NCBI RefSeq assembly: GCF_036699995.1
Contig: NZ_CP144906.1
Coordinates: forward strand, 12,501-76,500
DNA: 64,000 bases
Reading direction: 5' to 3'
DNA from: Clostridium beijerinckii
GTDB taxonomy: Bacteria > Bacillota > Clostridia > Clostridiales > Clostridiaceae
Every line of letters starts with the position of its first letter. The first letter of the stretch is position 1. Made by a program: the position numbers and the translations under genes. The notes beneath the pieces are model-generated. The model was not told where the DNA came from, ran no database searches, and saw only the letters and a program-made list of their open reading frames with translations. Of this stretch, positions 1 to 9,617 are shown piece by piece.

Positions 1-1472
<1,472 letters not shown>

Positions 1473-1538
1473 ATAACATAAGTTGTAAATACATTAAAGA
1501 AACTGTGTGCAATTTTCAAAGAATAATATAAAAAATAC

Positions 1539-1567
1539 TTGACATAAGATGTGTTGCAAAGTATAAT
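1539..1567 (+). promoter_or_regulatory. Consensus sigma-A promoter in the 23S-5S spacer
   Basis: TTGACA (1539-1544), a 17-base spacer and TATAAT (1562-1567): a perfect vegetative promoter lying between 23S and 5S rRNA. Transcription would start about seven bases before the 5S gene, so 5S and the two following tRNAs may be made independently of the upstream rRNA promoters. Its use is inferred from the sequence only. Confidence 0.75.
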
Positions 1568-1581
1568 ATTATTTGTAATGA

Positions 1582-1698
1582 TCTGGTGATGATGGCATAG
1601 AGGTAACACTCCTTCCCATTCCGAACAGGAAAGTTAAGGTCTATTACGCTGATGGTACTGCATGGGAGACTGTGTGGGAGAGTAGGAAGTCGCCAGGT
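1582..1698 (+). rRNA. 5S ribosomal RNA
   Basis: About 117 bases. The terminal helix is formed by TCTGGTGA at the 5' end and TCGCCAGG at the 3' end, and the conserved loop CCCATTCCGAACAG-like segment is present. It follows 23S rRNA after a 109-base spacer and precedes two tRNA genes, the usual end of a clostridial rrn operon. Ends are set from helix I and may be off by one or two bases. Confidence 0.96.
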
Positions 1699-1710
1699 AA
1701 AATTTAAAAG

Positions 1711-1787
1711 GGATCTTTAGCTCAGTTGGTTAGAGCAACCGGCTCATAACCGGTAGGTCTAGGGTTCGAGTCCCTGAAGGTCCACCA
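1711..1787 (+). tRNA. tRNA-Met (CAU), elongator type
   Basis: The acceptor stem GGATCTT pairs with AAGGTCC, the anticodon arm ACCGG/CCGGT holds loop CTCATAA (anticodon CAT), the T loop is GTTCGAGTC-like and CCA is encoded. The acceptor resembles Bacillus elongator tRNA-Met rather than the initiator. A lysidine-modified Ile2 tRNA also reads CAT in DNA and cannot be excluded from sequence alone. Confidence 0.93.
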
Positions 1788-1788
1788 T

Positions 1789-1864
1789 GGGGGTATAGCT
1801 CAGTTGGGAGAGCACCTGCCTTGCACGCAGGGGGTCAAGAGTTCGAATCTCTTTATCTCCACCA
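1789..1864 (+). tRNA. tRNA-Ala (UGC)
   Basis: The acceptor GGGGGTA pairs with TATCTCC (two G-U pairs). The anticodon arm CCTGC/GCAGG encloses CTTGCAC, giving anticodon TGC; CCA is encoded. It begins one base after tRNA-Met, so the two are clearly co-transcribed with 5S rRNA. Confidence 0.96.
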
Positions 1865-1866
1865 TT

Positions 1867-1900
1867 AAGAAGTTATGAATTAATTCATAACTTCTTTTAT
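1867..1900 (+). terminator. Terminator of the rrn-tRNA operon
   Basis: Inverted repeat AAGAAGTTATGAAT / ATTCATAACTTCTT followed by TTATTATA, directly after tRNA-Ala. It ends the 23S-5S-tRNA transcript. Confidence 0.85.
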
Positions 1901-1949
1901 TATACAATTATTTAATTATGTTTAGTATGAATAAGCATAGGAGATAGGA

Positions 1950-2465
1950 ATGTTTTTATATAGAATAAAACAATTTTATTGGGCAATAGAATCTATATTC
2001 ATTAAGGAAGATATGGAAATGCTAAAGATGTATCTTAGTATTTCTGAGTTGGATTTATTTATGAAACTTACTAAATCAGAGCGGCAACATTCAATAAGAG
2101 TTTGTAGAACGGCTATAAAATATATAGAGGATAATAATATAGTTAATATCGATAAAAAAAAGATGTCTAAGTGTGCATTATTGCATGACATAGGAAAATT
2201 AGAATCTAAATTAAATATATTTTATAAAGGCATTATTGTTTTTTTAAATAGTATTACTCACGGAAAATTTTTGAAGTATAATAAAAATAAGAAAATAATA
2301 AGTTATTATAATCATCCGGAAATTGGAGCAAGACTGATTGAGAGTATTAATAATGATGAATGCTTAGAAGTAATAAATTCTATTAAATATCATCATAATA
2401 AAAGTAATATTGACTCAAAAAATATATATTTAAAAGTATTAAGTATATCTGATGATTGCAATTAA
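1950..2465 (+). CDS. HD-domain (HDIG-like) phosphohydrolase, substrate unknown
   Basis: A 171-residue soluble protein. The metal-binding HD signature reads ALLHDIGKLE (about residues 75-84), preceded by a histidine in RQHSIRVC and followed by NHPEIGARLIE and YHHN, the usual order of metal ligands in HD hydrolases. No partner domain is present, so the substrate (nucleotide, cyclic dinucleotide or other phosphate ester) cannot be deduced. AGGAGA lies just upstream of ATG. It sits 14 bases upstream of niaR and may share its transcript. It is unlike the HD-GYP protein at 32439 because it lacks the GYP motif. Confidence 0.8.
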   Translation: MFLYRIKQFYWAIESIFIKEDMEMLKMYLSISELDLFMKLTKSERQHSIRVCRTAIKYIEDNNIVNIDKKKMSKCALLHDIGKLESKLNIFYKGIIVFLNSITHGKFLKYNKNKKIISYYNHPEIGARLIESINNDECLEVINSIKYHHNKSNIDSKNIYLKVLSISDDCN

Positions 2466-2479
2466 AATAGGAGGGAAAT

Positions 2480-3001
2480 ATGAATTCTATTGAGAGAAGA
2501 GAGGATATAATTAGATTACTTCTAGAAAGTAATGAGCCTTTGAAAGGCAGCTTTATAGCAAAAAGATATTCTGTAACTAGACAGGTTATAGTAAAAGATA
2601 TAGCAATTCTTAGAGCTAAAGGTAAGAATATAATAGCAACTCCAGATGGATATATAATTAATGCAAATAATAATAAAGCTAAAGCAATTATTGCAGTAAT
2701 TCATACTGAAGATGAGATGATTGAGGAATTAAGTATAGTAATCAAATATGGTGGAATTATTGAAGATGTAGTAGTGGAGCATCCATTGTATGGAGAAATA
2801 AAGGGAATGCTTATGATTAAGAATTATAATGAGTTAAATAAATTTATTGAAAAATATAAGGAACAAAAAGCAAAATTACTATCTGCATTAACTAATGGAG
2901 TTCATCTTCATACAATAGCAGCTGAAACTCAAGATGATATTGATTTAATTATATTGGAATTGAAAAAGAACAACTTTATAGTTTCAGATTTGGAGGACTA
3001 G
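2480..3001 (+). CDS. niaR: NiaR-type transcriptional repressor of NAD biosynthesis
   Basis: A 173-residue regulator. An N-terminal HTH_11 winged helix (RREDIIRLLLESNEPLKGSF...VTRQVIVKDI) is followed by the 3H domain, named for its conserved histidines; HTEDEMIEEL, VEHPLYGEIKG and NGVHLHTIAAET are visible. In this family nickel and nicotinic acid bind the 3H domain and increase repression of niacin uptake and NAD biosynthesis genes. GGAGGG precedes the ATG. The downstream FAD oxidoreductase begins two bases after the stop, so the two are translationally linked. No NAD biosynthesis gene is present here, so its targets lie elsewhere. Confidence 0.9.
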   Translation: MNSIERREDIIRLLLESNEPLKGSFIAKRYSVTRQVIVKDIAILRAKGKNIIATPDGYIINANNNKAKAIIAVIHTEDEMIEELSIVIKYGGIIEDVVVEHPLYGEIKGMLMIKNYNELNKFIEKYKEQKAKLLSALTNGVHLHTIAAETQDDIDLIILELKKNNFIVSDLED

Positions 3002-3003
3002 TA

Positions 3004-4389
3004 ATGGATTATGATGTGCTAATTTTAGGCGGTGGGATAATTGGATGCGCAGTTGCCTATGAACTTTCAAAATATAATATAAATATAGCTTTAATTGAAA
3101 AGGGATATGATGTTGCAAACGATATTTCATTTGCAAATACAGCTGTTGTTTATGATGGTTCAGAATCAAGTAGTAGTAAAATGGCTCTCTTGGAGAAGAG
3201 AGGTATAGATATAATAAGGAAGCATTGTAAAAAGTTCAATGTTAGATATAATAAGATTGGCTCATTAAGGATTTTCTTAGATGAGAGTAATGAACTATTA
3301 AATAAAGTGTATAGTGATTCTGTGGATCACGGAATAGATGGAGTTCGTATAATAGATAGTAATGAACTTTATAATGTGGAACCAAGTTTAAATTTAGAGG
3401 AAAATAAAGCTATCTATTCTGAGAATACTTCAATAATATCACCATATAACCTAGCTGTTTCATATGCAGAAATAGCTGTAGATAATGGAGTGAATTTTAG
3501 ATTAGAAGAAGAGGTTATAGATATTAAGACTATCTCTAAGGGATTCAGAGTAACTACGAATAAAAATAAGTTTACTTGTAAACTAGTTATTAATACAATT
3601 CCAAATGAATCATTTAATGACATGTGTAGTAATGTAACAAGCGAAATGAAAAATAAAAAAGTTAGGTGTATAATAGTTAAGAAAAGCATAGGTGATAACT
3701 TAAAGAAAATTATTATTGAAGATATAGATGAAGAAAATTCGATGATAAAGGTGCCAATATCGGAAAATGAAAATTTAATTGGAATTAAGATTAGTGATAA
3801 TTTTAGCTCTAAATTAGAATTGCCAGAAAGAATATTGAAAAATATAAAAAAAGAGTCAATAATTAATATATTTACAGAAGTATATAGCGAAAATGATATG
3901 TTAATAGATGATAGTAATTTAGAGGCCGGTTATATAAAGGTTGTAGGAAATCACTATGCTAAAATATCAGTTGCACCAGCAATTGCTCAGGATATTGAAA
4001 AGAAAGTTAAAGTAAGTATGAATATAACGAAGAAGAAGGATTATATTGATAAAAAGAGAGAGACATATATATTTAGAGAGATGACTAAAGATCAAATAAA
4101 TAGAATAATTTCTCTTGATAAGCGTTATGGCAATATTATTTGTAATTGCAATAATATTTCTGAGGGAGAAATTATTGATTCAATAAGAAGACCTTTAGGT
4201 GCAAGAACAGTAGAGGGAGTAAAAAGGCGTACAGGGATAGGTCTTGGAAACTGCAATGGTTCAAATTGCAATATAAAGATAATAAAGATATTGGCCAGAG
4301 AGATGGATAAAAGTGCTTTAGATATAGTAGATGATTCTATGGATTCACAAATTTTAGTTGGAAGAATTAAGGAATTTAATGAAATTTAG
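3004..4389 (+). CDS. FAD-dependent oxidoreductase of the GlpA/L-2-hydroxyglutarate oxidase type with C-terminal BFD-like Fe-S domain
   Basis: A 461-residue protein. A dinucleotide-binding fold opens the chain (LILGGGIIGCAVAYEL, residues 6-21) and the body follows the DAO family of glycerol-3-phosphate dehydrogenase-like flavoproteins. The C-terminus carries a BFD-like [2Fe-2S] domain with Cys380 and Cys382 (CNC), Cys417 and Cys422. Such enzymes usually work with a second FAD/NAD oxidoreductase and a DUF1667 CxxC protein. Here the second enzyme is absent and the next gene is only the C-terminal part of DUF1667. The GGAGG site lies inside the end of niaR. The substrate is unknown; glycerol-3-phosphate or a hydroxyacid is possible. 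Confidence 0.8.
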   Translation: MDYDVLILGGGIIGCAVAYELSKYNINIALIEKGYDVANDISFANTAVVYDGSESSSSKMALLEKRGIDIIRKHCKKFNVRYNKIGSLRIFLDESNELLNKVYSDSVDHGIDGVRIIDSNELYNVEPSLNLEENKAIYSENTSIISPYNLAVSYAEIAVDNGVNFRLEEEVIDIKTISKGFRVTTNKNKFTCKLVINTIPNESFNDMCSNVTSEMKNKKVRCIIVKKSIGDNLKKIIIEDIDEENSMIKVPISENENLIGIKISDNFSSKLELPERILKNIKKESIINIFTEVYSENDMLIDDSNLEAGYIKVVGNHYAKISVAPAIAQDIEKKVKVSMNITKKKDYIDKKRETYIFREMTKDQINRIISLDKRYGNIICNCNNISEGEIIDSIRRPLGARTVEGVKRRTGIGLGNCNGSNCNIKIIKILAREMDKSALDIVDDSMDSQILVGRIKEFNEI

Positions 4390-4405
4390 ATTGGAGTAAT
4401 TAGTA

Positions 4406-4636
4406 ATGTCTAATAAAGATGTTTTTACCAGTTTAGTTAGAGTAAAAGGTAATATGAATTACAAAGTTGTATCAGTAAAAAGTAATAAAAGCGTTGAGAA
4501 GCACTTATGGAAAGAATTCTCAAAGGTTCTTAGCAGGATTTATGTTAGTACTCCTACAAATATTGGCGATAATATTTGTAAGAATATACTTAATACTGGC
4601 GTAGATATAATATGTACAAGGAAGATAAAAGAATAG
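4406..4636 (+). CDS. Truncated DUF1667 family protein lacking its CxxC half
   Basis: A 76-residue product. VFTSLVRVKG near the start and NILNTGVDIICTRK at the end resemble the C-terminal half of DUF1667 proteins, which have VLTSTVRV and VLGTGV-V-ATR at matching places. The usual N-terminal region of that family, with its pairs of CxxC cysteines, is missing and only 16 bases separate this gene from the oxidoreductase. GGAG sits nine bases before ATG, so the short form looks translated. It may be a decayed subunit or a minimal scaffold. The family call rests on remembered consensus. Confidence 0.6.
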   Translation: MSNKDVFTSLVRVKGNMNYKVVSVKSNKSVEKHLWKEFSKVLSRIYVSTPTNIGDNICKNILNTGVDIICTRKIKE

Positions 4637-4704
4637 CTAAACACTAAATCCATAAGGTTATATTTTATTATAATAATTTATTTTAATAAAATATTATAAA
4701 ATAG

Positions 4705-4733
4705 TTGACATAAGTATAAGCAATTGATATAAT
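4705..4733 (+). promoter_or_regulatory. Sigma-A promoter of the first tRNA-Ser pair
   Basis: TTGACA (4705-4710), a 17-base spacer and TATAAT (4728-4733), 19 bases upstream of tRNA-Ser(UGA). Confidence 0.85.
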
Positions 4734-4752
4734 AATACATGTCACTAGACGT

Positions 4753-4843
4753 GGAAAGATGGTCGAGTTGGTTTAAGGCACCGGTCTTGAAAACCGGCGT
4801 GCGTGTAAGCGTACCTAGGGTTCGAATCCCTATCTTTCCGCCA
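4753..4843 (+). tRNA. tRNA-Ser (UGA), copy 1
   Basis: A 91-base class II tRNA. GGAAAGA pairs with TCTTTCC, the anticodon arm CCGGT/ACCGG holds CTTGAAA (TGA), and there is a long variable arm (GCGTGCGTGTAAGCGTAC). CCA is encoded. It is identical to the copy at 5209. Confidence 0.97.
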
Positions 4844-4873
4844 TTTTTTTGTCTAAAAATATAAAGTTTATTT

Positions 4874-4964
4874 GGAGGATTACTCAAGTGGCTGAAGAGG
4901 CGCCCCTGCTAAGGGCGTAGGTCGGGTAACTGGCGCCCGGGTTCAAATCCCGGATCCTCCGCCA
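4874..4964 (+). tRNA. tRNA-Ser (GCU), copy 1
   Basis: A 91-base class II tRNA. GGAGGAT pairs with ATCCTCC, the anticodon arm CGCCC/GGGCG encloses CTGCTAA (GCT), with a long variable arm and encoded CCA. It lies 30 bases after tRNA-Ser(UGA) on the same transcript and is identical to the copy at 5318. Confidence 0.97.
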
Positions 4965-4992
4965 AGCATCTAACATTTGTTAGGTGCTTTTT
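4965..4992 (+). terminator. Terminator of the first tRNA-Ser pair
   Basis: AGCATCTAACA and TGTTAGGTGCT form an 11-base-pair stem with a two-base loop, followed by TTTT. The stem starts immediately after the tRNA CCA. Confidence 0.85.
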
Positions 4993-5160
4993 AGTATAAT
5001 TAATTAGTCTTAGTAAAACATATATTTTTATTTGTTGAAAATTTATATATAAATTCTCAATAAATATAATTTACTATTCTAAATTATTTGATATTCTGTA
5101 ACTCATATCTACAATTAAGTTTAGATAAATGAAAAAATTAAATTTATTGCAATAAATATG

Positions 5161-5189
5161 TTGACATAAATAAAATTAGTTGATATAAT
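5161..5189 (+). promoter_or_regulatory. Sigma-A promoter of the second tRNA-Ser pair
   Basis: TTGACA (5161-5166), a 17-base spacer and TATAAT (5184-5189), 19 bases before the tRNA. Position and hexamers match the first copy, but the spacer sequence differs. Confidence 0.85.
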
Positions 5190-5208
5190 CATATTTGTTG
5201 TGAGACAT

Positions 5209-5299
5209 GGAAAGATGGTCGAGTTGGTTTAAGGCACCGGTCTTGAAAACCGGCGTGCGTGTAAGCGTACCTAGGGTTCGAATCCCTATCTTTCCGCCA
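5209..5299 (+). tRNA. tRNA-Ser (UGA), copy 2
   Basis: Base-for-base identical to the copy at 4753-4843, with anticodon TGA and encoded CCA. The flanking DNA differs from copy 1, so this is a true second gene. Confidence 0.97.
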
Positions 5300-5317
5300 T
5301 TAAAATAGAAGGCACAT

Positions 5318-5408
5318 GGAGGATTACTCAAGTGGCTGAAGAGGCGCCCCTGCTAAGGGCGTAGGTCGGGTAACTGGCGCCCGGGTTCAAATCCCGGATC
5401 CTCCGCCA
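5318..5408 (+). tRNA. tRNA-Ser (GCU), copy 2
   Basis: Identical to the copy at 4874-4964, with anticodon GCT and encoded CCA. The spacer to the preceding tRNA is 18 bases, against 30 in copy 1. Confidence 0.97.
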
Positions 5409-5439
5409 AACATCTAACAAATTGTTAGATGTTTTTTTT
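5409..5439 (+). terminator. Terminator of the second tRNA-Ser pair
   Basis: AACATCTAACAA and TTGTTAGATGTT form a long stem followed by a run of eight T. It is a diverged counterpart of the terminator at 4965. Confidence 0.87.
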
Positions 5440-5533
5440 GTTTTTAATTAATTTTATGGAGTAAATAAACTTAAAATATTATAATTAATATGTCTGCTTA
5501 TAAAATAAATTAATTATCATAAGAAGGTGAATT

Positions 5534-6049
5534 ATGCTAAGCGGCAGCAAAGTGCATTTAAGAGTACTAAAAAGGGAAGATGTAAGTATATTATTCAAGT
5601 TACATAGTGAAGAGAAAGTTAAAAAGTATAATATAATAATTGAGAGCATGGATAATAAAGTAGATTTAAGAAAATCTTTAAGTATAGTGAATGAAGATGA
5701 TAATCTAATTGGTTTTGTAACGTACAAGGAGCAGGGATATTATAGTAGGATATACTGTATTGGCATAACGATAGGGAGTGAGTATTGGGGAAGAAGTTAT
5801 GGAGTAGATTCTATAAAAACTCTTCTAAGATATTTATTTAAAAAGCTGAATGCTATGAAAGTAGAATTATACGTTGCTAGTTATAATATACGAGCTATAA
5901 GGTGTTATAAAAAATGTGGGTTCATAGAGGAAAATATTAAAAGATATTATAGCCATATAGATAAAGAATATATAGATATGATAATTATGGGGATAATTAG
6001 AGAAAGATATAATTCATATTTAAAATGTGAGGATGGAAAATACATATGA
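5534..6049 (+). CDS. GNAT family N-acetyltransferase (RimJ/RimL-like)
   Basis: A 171-residue acetyltransferase. The acetyl-CoA motif is recognisable as [19 protein letters not shown] (about residues 78-96), followed by [16 protein letters not shown], the usual GNAT motif B. The acceptor may be a protein N-terminus or a small amine and cannot be assigned. AAGAAGGTG precedes the ATG. The stop overlaps the addB start in ATGA, so it is translationally coupled to the AddAB nuclease genes; a direct role in recombination is not implied. Confidence 0.85.
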   Translation: MLSGSKVHLRVLKREDVSILFKLHSEEKVKKYNIIIESMDNKVDLRKSLSIVNEDDNLIGFVTYKEQGYYSRIYCIGITIGSEYWGRSYGVDSIKTLLRYLFKKLNAMKVELYVASYNIRAIRCYKKCGFIEENIKRYYSHIDKEYIDMIIMGIIRERYNSYLKCEDGKYI

Positions 6050-9000
6050 GTATAAGATTTGTTTATGGAAGGTCTGGTACAGGTAAGAGTAAATTTTGTA
6101 TTGATGAGATAAAAAATAATATTAACAAAAAATTAGATATAAATAAATTAATCCTATTAGTTCCAGAGCAGTATACATTTATGACTGAAAATAAAATATT
6201 GCATGAAATTGGAGAACATGCTTTCTTAAGAACAGAAGTGATGAGTTTTAAGAAAATGGCTCATAATATTTTTGAAGAATATGGTGGAAGAGTTAAAGAG
6301 ATTATTAAGGAATCTGGAAGGAATATGCTAATTCATAGAGTTATAAATGAAAACATTGAGTCTTTGGATTATTTTAATAGGATGTCTAGAGAACAAGGAT
6401 TTAATGAAATTATATCAGAAGTGATTTCGGAATTTAAAAAGTATAATATTAGCATTGATAGTATAAGAGCAATAGATGAGAAAATAAATGATAATGAATT
6501 ATATCAAAAAATTAAAGAGTTGATGATAATTTATGAAGCATTTAACTTAAAAATGCATGAAAATTACATTGATGGAGATGATCAGTTAACATTACTAAAT
6601 AAAAAGTTATTAGAAAGTAGCGCGTATGTAGATTCTGAGGTGTGGATAGATGAATTTACTAGCTTTACACCTCAACAACTGGACATTATAAAGGTGTTGG
6701 CCAAGAGATGTAGAAGAGTTAATATAACTTTTTGTATTGATAACGAATCTCTAAATAACAACTCTGAAGATATAACTGATGTATTCAATATCATAAAGAA
6801 TACTGAAAATAAAATATTAAAAATAATGAAAGAAAACAATATTGCTTATGATAAACCAGTCAACTTAAATAATGCAATTCCTTATAGGTTTAAAGATAAT
6901 CTAGAACTTGATCACATAGAGAAATATTTTTTTTCTTACCCATTTAATGAATATGATAAGAACCCTGAGAGAATAACACTTTACAAAGCAAGTAATATTT
7001 ATGACGAGATAGAAAGAGTATCAAAAAGTATTACAAGTTTGGTGAGAGAAAATGGGTATAGATATAGAGATATATCTGTAGTTTGTAGAAATATAGATGA
7101 TTATGAAAAAATAATATCAGTAATATTTAAAGATTATAATATTCCATACTTTTTAGATAAAAAGATTCAATTACTAAGTAATCCATTGATTGTACTTATA
7201 AGTTCTGCTTTTGAAATTTTGCTTAAGAATTGGTCTTATGAAAGTGTATTTAAATATTTAAAGAGTGGTTTAACTGGCATAGATAATTCATATATAGATA
7301 GGCTAGAGAACTTTATATTAGAGTATGGGGTAAAGGGTTATAAATGGACATCAAGAGAAATAGTAAATGAGAAATGGTTTATAGGAAATAGCGAATTGAC
7401 GGATGATAAAGTTTTAATAGCTGAAATTATGGAAGAGATAAGATATCCATTGATGACTTTTCATAATAAAATAAATGGAAAACATAAAGTTAAAGATATA
7501 TGTTCAGCTATTTATGAGTTTTTAGTGGATGTAAAAGTTTTTGACAGAATTAATGAATGGATTAAAAATTTTGAAGAATTAGGATTAGAAGATAAAGTTA
7601 AGGAATATAGTCAGGTTGAAAGTATAGTTATAGACATTCTAGATCAAGCGGTTGATGTTATAGGCGAAGAGAGATTAGAGTATTCTGAGTTTTTCAGAAT
7701 ATTGAGTTCTGGTTTTGCCAATGAAGAGATAGGAATTATACCTGTAGCATTGGATCAGGTTAATATTGGAGATATAGCAAGAATAAAGGGCAGAGATGTG
7801 AAGGTTCTTTACATAGTAGGAATTAATGATGGAGTTCTACCAGCATCCAAGAAAGAGGAAGGCTTATTATCTGATAGAGATAGAACAACATTAGGTGAGG
7901 TTGGAATAAATTTATCATCAACAACTAGAAATAAAGTTTTTGAAGAACAGTATCTACTATATATAGCATTAACAATTAGTAGTGAATATTTAATGCTTTC
8001 ATATCCAATGGCTGATTTTGAAGGTAAGTCATTAAGACCATCTATAGTAATATCTAGAATGAAAAAGATATTTCCTAATTTAATTGAAGAAAGTGCAATT
8101 TATGATTCAAAAATCCTTGAAAATAAACTTAGCAAAGTTATTGCACCAATTCCAACATTTAATGAACTTATAATTTCTATGAGAAAAGATTTTGATAAAG
8201 AACATATAGAGCATTACTGGCCTGAGGTATATGAATGGTTTAAAAATAATGGTGAGTTTAAGGATAAAGTTAAAAATATATTTAAGGGGCTTAGTTACTC
8301 AAACATTGGAGATAAAGTTCCAAGAAACAAACTTAGAAAACTTTATCAGAATGACTTAGAAAAGTTAGTATTCAGTGTTTCAAAGTTAGAAAAGTATGCA
8401 GAATGCCCCTTTTCTTATTTTGTTCAATATGGGCTAAAGGCTAAAAATAGAAAGGTATATGAATTTACACCACCAGACTTAGGATCATTTGTACACGAAA
8501 TGCTTGATTCATTCACTAATAAAGTTAGAGAAGATGGAATACTATGGTCTGATTTAAGCAATGAAAAATGTAAGGAGATAATATCTAACCTTATTGATAA
8601 GAAGTTAATGGATGAAAGTAATTCTATATTGAATAGTACTAAGAAATTTAAATATTTAGCGCAAAGATTTAAAAGAGTAATATCTAAATCTGTTTCAGTT
8701 ATTGCAAGTCAAATAGGAAAAGGTGAATTTGAAGTATTTAAAACTGAATTTGATTTTGGAAGTTATAGTTCTGGAGAAGCTATAACATTAGATTTGAATG
8801 ACAATGAGAAGGTGTATCTTCAAGGAATAATTGATAGAATAGATAAGTTAGATTTAGATGGTGAAACTTATATAAGAGTTATAGATTATAAAACTGGAGC
8901 TAAAAAATTTGATTTAAATGAAATATATTATGGATTACAAATGCAATTATTAGTTTATTTAGACGCACTTATAAGGAATTCGAAATATATACTTGATAAA

Positions 9001-9525
9001 CAAGTAAAGCCAGGAGCAATATTATACTTTAAAATAGATGACCCCATAATAAAAAGCAAAAAGGAAATGACTGATGAAGAAGTAGAAAAAGAAGTATTAA
9101 GTGCTTTAAAGATGAAAGGATTAGTTTTAAAGGATGCGAGGGTTGTGAAAGCTATGGATAAGGATATAGAAGGATATTCATTGGTTATACCAGCATCATT
9201 TAAGACTGATGGAAGCTTTAAGGCAACAAGTGATGTTGTAACAGAAGAGGAGTTTAGAATACTTAGAGAATATGTAAATAATAAGATGATAGAGATATGT
9301 GAAGAAATGCTAAGTGGAGATATTAAAATTCAGCCGACTAAGAATTCTAACATTGCTCATTGTGAATACTGTGATTTTTCATCAATATGCCAATTTGATA
9401 CAGAGATAAAAGATAATAAATACAAAATTATAATAAACAAATCTGCAAATGATATATGGAATAATATAAAAAAAGAAATTGATAATTCTAATAAATTAAT
9501 TAAAGTTGAAAATGAGGAAGTATAG
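6046..9525 (+). CDS. addB: AddB, helicase-nuclease subunit B of the AddAB recombination complex
   Basis: A 1159-residue protein, full length for the family. A Walker A motif GRSGTGKS begins at residue 8. The C-terminal RecB-type nuclease domain shows [11 protein letters not shown] and [11 protein letters not shown]. Four cysteines for the structural 4Fe-4S cluster are present: Cys787 (YAECPFSYF) and Cys1106, Cys1109, Cys1115 ([10 protein letters not shown]). With AddA it processes double-strand DNA ends for RecA loading; in the family AddB recognises Chi and cuts the 5'-ended strand. It overlaps the GNAT gene by four bases and addA follows 92 bases downstream. Confidence 0.97.
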   Translation: MSIRFVYGRSGTGKSKFCIDEIKNNINKKLDINKLILLVPEQYTFMTENKILHEIGEHAFLRTEVMSFKKMAHNIFEEYGGRVKEIIKESGRNMLIHRVINENIESLDYFNRMSREQGFNEIISEVISEFKKYNISIDSIRAIDEKINDNELYQKIKELMIIYEAFNLKMHENYIDGDDQLTLLNKKLLESSAYVDSEVWIDEFTSFTPQQLDIIKVLAKRCRRVNITFCIDNESLNNNSEDITDVFNIIKNTENKILKIMKENNIAYDKPVNLNNAIPYRFKDNLELDHIEKYFFSYPFNEYDKNPERITLYKASNIYDEIERVSKSITSLVRENGYRYRDISVVCRNIDDYEKIISVIFKDYNIPYFLDKKIQLLSNPLIVLISSAFEILLKNWSYESVFKYLKSGLTGIDNSYIDRLENFILEYGVKGYKWTSREIVNEKWFIGNSELTDDKVLIAEIMEEIRYPLMTFHNKINGKHKVKDICSAIYEFLVDVKVFDRINEWIKNFEELGLEDKVKEYSQVESIVIDILDQAVDVIGEERLEYSEFFRILSSGFANEEIGIIPVALDQVNIGDIARIKGRDVKVLYIVGINDGVLPASKKEEGLLSDRDRTTLGEVGINLSSTTRNKVFEEQYLLYIALTISSEYLMLSYPMADFEGKSLRPSIVISRMKKIFPNLIEESAIYDSKILENKLSKVIAPIPTFNELIISMRKDFDKEHIEHYWPEVYEWFKNNGEFKDKVKNIFKGLSYSNIGDKVPRNKLRKLYQNDLEKLVFSVSKLEKYAECPFSYFVQYGLKAKNRKVYEFTPPDLGSFVHEMLDSFTNKVREDGILWSDLSNEKCKEIISNLIDKKLMDESNSILNSTKKFKYLAQRFKRVISKSVSVIASQIGKGEFEVFKTEFDFGSYSSGEAITLDLNDNEKVYLQGIIDRIDKLDLDGETYIRVIDYKTGAKKFDLNEIYYGLQMQLLVYLDALIRNSKYILDKQVKPGAILYFKIDDPIIKSKKEMTDEEVEKEVLSALKMKGLVLKDARVVKAMDKDIEGYSLVIPASFKTDGSFKATSDVVTEEEFRILREYVNNKMIEICEEMLSGDIKIQPTKNSNIAHCEYCDFSSICQFDTEIKDNKYKIIINKSANDIWNNIKKEIDNSNKLIKVENEEV

Positions 9526-9617
9526 TAATATAAAAGAATCTAGTATATTTTTGATTAAAATTAATTAGGTTTTCTTACAGTTAAAACGATTTTAATTAGT
9601 ACAGGAGAGATTTATAT

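Noticed and set aside
4753..5408. CRISPR-like or mobile repeat signal from the repeated 91-base blocks
   Set aside because: The repeats are complete tRNA-Ser genes with their own promoters and terminators, not a CRISPR array or transposon.
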